Shown here one piece after another: positions 57,966 to 64,000 of a stretch of DNA of 64,000 bases; within the stretch, counting starts at the first letter, position 1, and the number at the start of each line of letters is the position of its first letter. Source of the stretch: Isoetes taiwanensis (lineage: Eukaryota > Streptophyta > Lycopodiopsida > Isoetales > Isoetaceae); the NCBI GenBank assembly GCA_021234155.1, contig JAJEKV010000060.1, positions 8,766,323 through 8,830,322 of the forward strand, read 5' to 3'. The notes under the pieces are model-generated. The model did no database searches. It was not told where the DNA came from and worked only from the letters and a program-made list of their open reading frames with translations. Position numbers and translations under genes: made by a program.

Positions 57966-58337
57966 ATGCTTCAGTTGCCTCATGGAACTAGTCATGACCG
58001 TGGTGGTCATTTTGTTAATCACACAATTAAAGAATTGACGAACTACCTGTATATCCATCATAGGAAGGGCACTCCATATTATCCACAAAGCAATGGTCCT
58101 GCTAAAAGTACCAACAAGACTCTCATCAACATTCTAAAGAAGATTTGTGACGCTTACAAAATCGATTGGCAAGAAATGTTACCTACTGTTTTATGGGCCT
58201 ATAACACTAGTTACAAGATTGCCACAGGCCAGACACCATTCAAATTAGTCTATGGTCAAGAAGCTTTAATGCCTTTTAAGTTTGTTCTACCCTCTCTTCG
58301 CTTTCAACTTGCTACCACGCATACTGCTGCTCTATAG
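57966..58337 (+). pseudogene. Integrase core, second part, catalytic Glu replaced by Lys
   Basis: Open frame with HDRGGHFVNHTIKELT (second catalytic Asp region), then TPYYPQSNGPAKSTNKTLIN, where the usual QAEST has Lys at the catalytic Glu (GAA to AAA), then LWAYNTSYKIATGQTPFKLV and YGQEALMPFKF. The Lys should abolish activity. Ends at TAG 58335-58337. Confidence 0.85.
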
Positions 58338-58352
58338 GAGCGGGTTTATCAA

Positions 58353-58688
58353 TTGCAACAATTAGATGAGTTTCGCAGAGATGCTTATCTCAGAGTTCTT
58401 GCTGGGCAACAGTTGAAGAAATCCTGGCATGACAAACAGATCAAAACCAAAACTTTCAAAGAAGGGAATTTAGTTCTTCTTTACTATTCCAGGTACAAAA
58501 ATTTTCCAGGCAAGCTGACATTTCGTTGGCTTGGCCCTTATAAAATTATTCAAAAAGGCCAGTCGAGTGTTTTTCAACTCGCAGAATTAGATGGCTCTCC
58601 ATTATCTACTTTGGTTAATGGTTTTCGCCTCAAGTCTTTTCATGCGGATACAACAAACGCCATTCAAGACACAAAGGCGCATGATTGA
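58353..58688 (+). pseudogene. Integrase C-terminal GPY domain
   Basis: Open frame with KKSWHDKQIKTKTFKEGNLV, then GKLTFRWLGPYKI, the GPY/F signature, and a SPLSTLVNGFRLKSFHAD tail. Separated from the core only by a stop at 58335; otherwise continuous. Confidence 0.8.
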
Positions 58689-59819
58689 GTAAATCAGCTT
58701 ATCTTATATTCAAAAAGAGTTGGATTACACAAAAATTGGGCATAGCCCTTATTTAATCGCATGGGGAATTGCCCTTAATCTATATACAAACTACTCTAAA
58801 AAACTTGGCTACTCTGCGTTGGGGGCGGGGACAAACTGTAGGATCACATAACCACCTTTCTGAGATCATAACGCGTATGCGGTATGGCGTCTTGATAGTT
58901 GGACATCAGGTCCGATTATCCGCTGAAAGCGGGCAACCCGACCATCCATAGGGATCCTGCGGTTCTTCATCTTCCACAGGTCCAGACCATTCATGTGGCA
59001 AGTTAACCACTCCAAGCAATTCTTCGGCATCGTGTTCACCATATCCATCGCTGCAACTGTGCCTGCCATGGTGGCCCAATCAACTTTTTGCTGACGTGTC
59101 CACATGTGAGGTACATTCCAATTTCTAGTCGCGGTAGCTTCTCTGCGGCTTTCTTTATTACGCCACCTCCTTTCTTTAGACGTTCGGACTCTCGAGTTGC
59201 CTCTCTTAATTACGCCCAATTGAAACCACGGTTGTTTCAAATCATTACTCGTACACCTACAACACCATGACATCCCATCGCATCGTTCATTCCTGTCCAT
59301 CTCCACCCTTGATTTCAGTTGGCTTTTTGGACTTAACCAAAATTTTGATTCTGGGTCCTTCTTTCATCCATGCTACCATCTGGCACTATGAACGGCTCAG
59401 ATTCTACTTTCAAACCTGCCTATAAAAATCTTGGCTGAGCAGACGCCTTGAATCCTAAAGCTTCACAACTTTCTCTGCTCTTAGCCTTACGCTCTTGAAT
59501 TTCTTACGTCGATCGCCATGGTTGCTTCCGCCAAGTTGCCCACTCTACAGAACCCTTTGCGCCCATGGATCCTGCGCTTTTTTTCAATCGGTAATCTTTT
59601 CCACTTTGCCCTTTGTCTAAGAATCTCTTGAAGGTGCATCCGTGGCGTCGTTGAAAGGCGGGGGTTGCTTGATTTTTCAAATAAGAACTCCATGTTCCCA
59701 ATCCAAGACAACCTCGATAGTTAGTTGCACATTTGATCAAAACCCGATGCAGGGATATCGGGGCGATGGTGGATCATACAAGAATCACCCTCAATCGAGT
59801 CTCTTGGCAATGTTTTTAA
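58689..59819. other. Region after the gypsy body
   Basis: G-rich tract near 58819-58831 and TGTAGGATCACA at 58837 may mark polypurine tract and 3' LTR start, but no matching 5' LTR was found. A TATA-type CCTATAAAAATC lies at about 59417, and about 100 bp downstream an ATG (59519) in good context opens MVASAKLPTLQNPLRPWILR, which soon stops. Fragments of the frame used at 59820 are visible from about 59640. Confidence 0.4.
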
Positions 59820-60473
59820 TTGCCCCGACGCACTCCTTCTTTAAATTGGGTTGCTTTATTGGATCATGATGTCACTATTTATGGTCAAGCTTCCTATGCT
59901 GCCACAATATATAAGCACACCAACATAGCGAAGCCTCATGAGGCTTTTGTCAAGCTTTTGTGGAGGAAGTTCTATGGGTACTCTATCAGGAACACCCATA
60001 TCAACAAGCATTTTTTCCATACTGCAATTTTCGCCATTCATTCAACCAGCTTTGTGGATTGGCCCCAAATTTTGTTCCGATGTCTTCTTCATGAAGTCGA
60101 TCAGCTTCGACAATCTCCTGACTCTGGTCTTGAGTCTGCTATGGGTGCTCACTTCCAAGCCATCATCAACCAATGTCTTCCAGAATCAAGTCACCTCTCC
60201 ACCAGACACTTAGAAGCCTCTATCATCTCTCTGATCAGGAAACTTCAAGAAGAGGCCTCTCATCCACCCCCTGATGCTCAAACCTCTCCAGGCCCACAAG
60301 ATCCGCGCCCTATACCTTCTAAAGTCATCAATGTTTCTTCCTCTCAATCACTCATGCTAATGCGTTCACCTCCCATTAAGTCTCTCAAACTTCCACTCAC
60401 AAAGTCCAACAACTTTGCCTCTTCAGCCCATCATCCCTCCACCCACCCGAAGGGCATTGTATCAATTCAATAT
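59820..60473 (+). CDS. Unrecognised open frame that runs into the LTR
   Basis: A frame open from about 59820 (TTG, just after a TAA) reads YGQASYAATIYKHTNIA, then HEAFVKLLWRKFYGYS, FFHTAIFAIHST, and a Pro/Ser-rich tail, about 218 residues of coding-like composition. It continues about 60 codons into the LTR at 60474, giving a chimeric C-terminus. Homologous-looking fragments in other frames just upstream (GYRGDGGSYKNHPQSSLLAM) suggest a frameshift and a longer original gene. Family not recognised; it could be an extra ORF of the gypsy element or host coding sequence. Confidence 0.4.
60469..60473. other. Possible target-site duplicate AATAT
   Basis: AATAT directly precedes the 5' LTR; the same pentamer directly follows the 3' LTR at 13157. 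Confidence 0.5.
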
Positions 60474-61347
60474 TGTGACGTTCCAGCACAGTATACGGTC
60501 CCAGGACGTATACTGTACTGCACCGTCACGCGTACACGCCGTCCCAATCGACGTGTACGCCGACGTGTACCCAAGCAAGGGCGCCCTAGGGGGCAGCTTG
60601 CAATGGTGCACACACTTAGCAATGTGCGCACTTTTAGACCTTTAACCCATTAAAGGTAGACCAAGGGTCATGGAAACCCTAAACCTAACTGATAGCCTAC
60701 ATAAGGCACCAAACCCTAACTTTCCCTTTTCGCCCACAGACCTTCCGAGCTCCGATTCGCGCACCTGAGGAGTCAATTCCAACTCCCACGATCTGTCCGT
60801 GCACCCCAGCTTGTCAGATCGTCCTCCCGACCGCATTTCGAAGCAGAACAGAGACATGGACACCTTTGGATCGAGAGGAGTGAACCAGGGATCAGGTATT
60901 TAGTCGATTGAATAGCCTAAACCTTATTCCAGCCTTCGAACCAGTAGGTTTAGCCTATTAAATCACCCCTAGTAGCCAAGCAGATCCCGAGATTGACTCT
61001 AACTAAAGAACCTAACTCTATGTATGATATAGATTAGTTCTTATTCTTTAGTTCTATGATGATGTGATGGACGGATGAATTCTGTGAACTCACTGTATTG
61101 GGAAGGGGGGTAGAGACTTGAAGCTTAGTAGATGATGCTCCTAGATAGTCCCTCTTAGTGCATTACTAGATTTCGGCCTGTGTACAAGAACCCCACCTGG
61201 TTGTGGGTGAAGGGGCCAGACTGGCTTAGAATGAGGTTCGTGTTCTGACCCTTGACCGATCCCTATGGTGTGTTAGTGCTACCGGGGATCAAAGTGACTA
61301 GGTCTAATGGCTTGCCACTGAGTGTGGGTAAAGGCATGGACGTCACA
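60474..61347 (+). repeat. 5' LTR of pol-less LTR element, copy B (874 bp)
   Basis: Bounded by TGTGACGT and ACGTCACA, perfect 8-bp inverted ends. Contains the CAATGGTGCACACACTTAGC and TATTGGGAAGGGGGG blocks shared with 11661-13157. About 620 bp present near the end of that LTR is deleted here. Confidence 0.92.
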
Positions 61348-61348
61348 A

Positions 61349-61361
61349 TGGTATCAGAGCC
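61349..61361 (+). other. Primer-binding site (tRNA-iMet type)
   Basis: TGGTATCAGAGCC, one base after the LTR end, is complementary to the 3' end of plant initiator tRNA-Met. Confidence 0.92.
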
Positions 61362-61552
61362 ATGTTCTTGGAGACCAAGAGCAAAGCACTGACCATGCTC
61401 CCAGTAGTACTAACTTGATAGGATCCTCAAGCCTCGAAAAAGTGGGAAATTTTTTTCTCATTTTTGTAGTTTATGCTAAGCTAGTAACAATTAAGTGAAT
61501 TGGAACTTAATAAGACTAAAAAGAATGAGCCAAAAACTTGCCAGGCAAGGTG

Positions 61553-61619
61553 GTCTCACAGGTCGCGCCTGGTCAAAGAACTAAACTTTAGTTTTTGAGC
61601 GAGGCGCAAGCTGTGAGAC
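61553..61619 (+). other. Leader hairpin 1, copy B
   Basis: GTCTCACAG (61553-61561) pairs with CTGTGAGAC (61611-61619), with inner stems GCGCC/GGCGC, TCAAA/TTTGA and AACTAAA/TTTAGTT around one C: 67 nt, nearly all paired. Confidence 0.82.
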
Positions 61620-61743
61620 ATCGAGCCAAGATCACTCAAACTTGATGAATTTGAGAAAAGTAATATGGTAAGGCTAGTTCCAAGGTAGGAATTAGTTAGA
61701 ATAGCATGTTTAAATTACTTAAATTACTTAAAAATGTGCAAGA

Positions 61744-61808
61744 TCTCACAGCTCGCGCCTGGTCAAAGAACTAAACTTTAGTTTTTGAGCAGGGCGCTAC
61801 CTGTGAGA
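61744..61808 (+). other. Leader hairpin 2, copy B
   Basis: Same nested structure as hairpin 1: TCTCACAG with CTGTGAGA, identical apical stem. Counterpart of 4716-4780 in copy A. Confidence 0.82.
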
Positions 61809-62980
61809 CCTCCAAACTTTGAACTTCCATAACTTGAGCTACAGAGCTTCAAACCGCCTGAAAATTGTTGCAATAGGACCGTTAGACAGCCTAGAATCCA
61901 TTTATGACCTCAAATTAGGCTAGAAATGTCAAACCCTAGCTCAAAATGACCAAAATTCCTCAAACCCTTGAATTGTTTTTCCAAACTGTGGTTTGTTTGT
62001 AAATAGAAGCATACCCCATTAGTACTTCGCAAGTATTGCTCTCAGCTCAAAGCTGATGCCTTACTCCTAGATAGAAGTGCCCAAGAACACCCCTTTGTTA
62101 TAGTCATCTAGACCTCAGCATACCAACCCAAGTCCAACTGTTGGTACATCACCTCTGGTCATGCCAAAAGCATAAACCTTGACCTAATTCAGTGTCCTCC
62201 TAATAGAGTTTGACTTATATAGCCGCCACATTGACACTCCCTATTGCCGAGATACCTAGAAAGGAGCTAGAGTCTAGAGTTTGCTCAAGTCACCTCATGT
62301 GTAGAGATTGGACTCCCCAAACCAACTTTTTTAGGGACCTTAGAGTATGCCTCAAACATCATGGAGGTTTTGCAAAACAACCCTCATGTCATGCCATACC
62401 ACCGTCCTAATATCCATAGACTTGGAGATTATAGATATGTCTCCATAATCTTTGCTTTCGAGCCATCTTGCTTGCTTATAGAGCCCAAAATGTTGTAGGA
62501 GAGCCCTTCAAGTAGACCCTTAGACTCTAGAATATATGAGCGTTACTTTCGAAGGATGGGGCTAGAGCCACAGAAGAGGTAGAGGCGCAACCCCTTGAAG
62601 ACATCAAGGTCCCAACCCGACGTCTGATGTGGAGAGGATAATGAGAGGAGACCAAAAAAGCGGACCCAAGAGAGGGAAGCACAACGACAAACACCTAAAC
62701 TGACAAACGAGTAGAACAGGACACCATCGACCTAGCATCAATCTTCATCAAATGGAAAGGATATTTGGTAACCAGCGGCATCAAGAATTTTCTAGATGTC
62801 AACCTCTCGGCTACCACGTCCATGAGCTCACATCAGACAGAGGATCTCGACGCCTTCACCAACTTGACGCACATGAGTTTCAAATGGAAGAACGCAAAAG
62901 GCAGCAAAATACAGTGCGAGGAAGGCGTTAGAATCGATCTGCCGCATTAGCATCACGAGCTAGGGCGAAGGCATAATCTT

Positions 62981-63637
62981 ATGTCGAGGAGAGAAGTCAT
63001 GGCGACACAGGAGCGTATAGAAACCGGAGGGAAGACCACCACGACCTTGCAGCCCAGTAGCTCAAGCAAATGTCATGCAATGTCAGCAACCAAGCTACGC
63101 AACCACAAAGCACCTAAGGCTGACCAGGACAAGCTTCCGGCTCCCTTGCACCAAAGAAGAGAACTTTCATCGGTTCCAAAAGTAGGAGACCATGAAGGGG
63201 AGGAGACGATATCGGGGAAGGAACATCTCGACTTGAAGGCCTATATCAGCATTAGGGGCAAGATCAAGGAGGGAGCATATTCTGCTTTCGAACAAAATTT
63301 CGGACCCGAGAAACACCTAGAAACCAAAGGAAGGGCGACCTTACTACGTCAGCCCGAGTCACGAGACTTCGAATGGATAGGACCCAAAGGGCGGAGGAGA
63401 GGCGACCTAGCCAGCAGGTACAAATCACGCAAAAGGCGACCAAAAGGAGCTATGATAGGTGCAATGAAGGCGATCACACTTCGGGCACAAGAGAGGCACC
63501 TCGAATGGAGCAAAGCCCAAGCAAATGGGAGTTGCACTCGAAATTCAACATGCGAAGGAATGACAATGCCTGCCTACCGACCACGATCTCAGAGCTTCGA
63601 AGATATTCAAGAATGGTTGACTGCAACAGCTAGGTGA
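62981..63637 (+). CDS. Element-encoded hypothetical protein, 218 aa
   Basis: Open ATG-to-TAG frame behind the leader of copy B. The product is basic and low in hydrophobic residues: MSRREVMATQERIETGGKTT, then FEQNFGPEKHLETKGRATLL, a very basic patch around GRRRGDLASRYKSRKRRPKG, and a SFEDIQEWLTATAR end. The basic patch suits nucleic-acid binding. No zinc knuckle or capsid domain recognised. The reading frame may begin earlier, since 62765-62950 holds a coding-like piece with KWKNAKGSKIQ. In copy A the same region is broken. Confidence 0.4.
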   Translation: MSRREVMATQERIETGGKTTTTLQPSSSSKCHAMSATKLRNHKAPKADQDKLPAPLHQRRELSSVPKVGDHEGEETISGKEHLDLKAYISIRGKIKEGAYSAFEQNFGPEKHLETKGRATLLRQPESRDFEWIGPKGRRRGDLASRYKSRKRRPKGAMIGAMKAITLRAQERHLEWSKAQANGSCTRNSTCEGMTMPAYRPRSQSFEDIQEWLTATAR

Positions 63638-64000
63638 TCCTACTCAAGCGATCAACGGCACCGCACAACGACAGCCTTGCAACGACACACCGCATGTAGG
63701 GATGTTGAGCGGTCACCGCATTCCTCACGACGAATATACACATTAAGGAGGAGCATCTTTCTCAAGGGATCACATCGACAAACACTCTTCGCAACTAGCG
63801 TGACGAACTCGGATCAGAGATGAAGCTCAACAATAGTAGCAGCGTCTCAAGGAATCCCGGAGTCAACCAGAACGAAGAAGATGCAGTAAAACCGAAGAAT
63901 CAAACGCGATAGGAGGAGGGGAAACCCTAAAGGAGTATAGTATAAACATTTAAGTAGATCTTCGTAGTTGTTTTGGAAAAGTGGATGAATTAAAATTCCA

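Larger units (their letters stand above)
53339..58688 (+). mobile_element. Decayed Ty3/gypsy retrotransposon body (gag-PR-RT-IN)
   Basis: Domains occur in gypsy order: gag with zinc knuckles (to about 54840), protease-like (about 55600-55900), RT (about 56700-57000), integrase core (about 57190-57325 and 57966-58300) and C-terminal GPY domain (58353-58688). The YxDD part of RT, RNase H and the integrase zinc finger are missing; RT passes almost directly to integrase near 57060, indicating an internal deletion. MITE family 2 splits the integrase. Numerous stops and frameshifts. LTRs not identified; a G-rich stretch at about 58819-58831 may be the polypurine tract. It cannot move by itself. Confidence 0.85.
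61348..64000 (+). mobile_element. Internal 5' region of copy B, runs off the window
   Basis: Primer site, leader with two long hairpins and gag-position frames. From 61637 on it matches 4607-6962. No zinc knuckle or pol motif in the visible part. Confidence 0.85.

Noticed and set aside
58837-59500. 3' LTR of the gypsy element
   Set aside because: A G-rich tract and TG start are present, but no copy exists upstream of the gag remnant and no end could be fixed.
1-64000. tRNA genes
   Set aside because: Scanning by eye for GGTTC-A/G-A-type T-arms with matching acceptor stems found none; a covariance-model scan was not possible.

Overview
The window looks like nuclear DNA of a land plant: AT-rich, repeat-dense and gene-poor. 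Evidence: a Ty3/gypsy LTR followed by an initiator-tRNA-Met type primer site, a second gypsy element with zinc knuckles, protease, RT and integrase remnants, foldback MITEs, plant-type PPR and PPR-SMR (pTAC2-like) fragments, a GH28 polygalacturonase remnant, and a U6 snRNA copy. The species cannot be fixed from sequence alone. No tRNA, rRNA, CRISPR or prokaryotic gene was seen. No protein-coding gene is both complete and intact.

Layout. 1-4.4 kb: three stacked tandem-repeat systems (0.83 kb unit, 19-bp minisatellite, 158-bp unit). 4.6-13.16 kb: 3' part of a large LTR element without recognisable pol, ending in a polypurine tract and a 1.5-kb 3' LTR. 13-25 kb: introns, intergenic DNA and MITEs around a PPR pseudogene, a truncated U6 copy and a candidate membrane-anchored gene whose leader carries a MITE. 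25.69-37.90 kb: an interval bounded by perfect 36-bp inverted repeats, with a decayed transposase-like gene on the minus strand, decayed coding DNA on the plus strand, and a dispersed GC-rich palindrome seen only inside it. 38-46 kb: a coiled-coil pseudogene, LTR fragments and a GH28 pseudogene. 46.1-47.7 kb: C-terminal exons of a PPR-SMR protein next to a long-armed foldback MITE. 53.3-58.7 kb: a decayed gypsy element split by a second MITE. 60.47-64.0 kb: 5' LTR, primer site, leader and first 2.6 kb of a second copy of the element that starts the window.

The genes do not form one pathway. The two halves of the pol-less LTR family lie inside-out (3' half left, 5' half right), share about 2.36 kb of internal sequence, and both LTR edges abut the same AATAT pentamer. 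Most breaks in protein-like regions are small indels, and repeat copies differ by similar indels, so some pseudogene calls may reflect uncorrected sequencing error.

The most unusual items are the 12.2-kb inverted-repeat interval with its private palindrome family, and the conserved long hairpins in the leader and near the 3' end of the pol-less LTR element.
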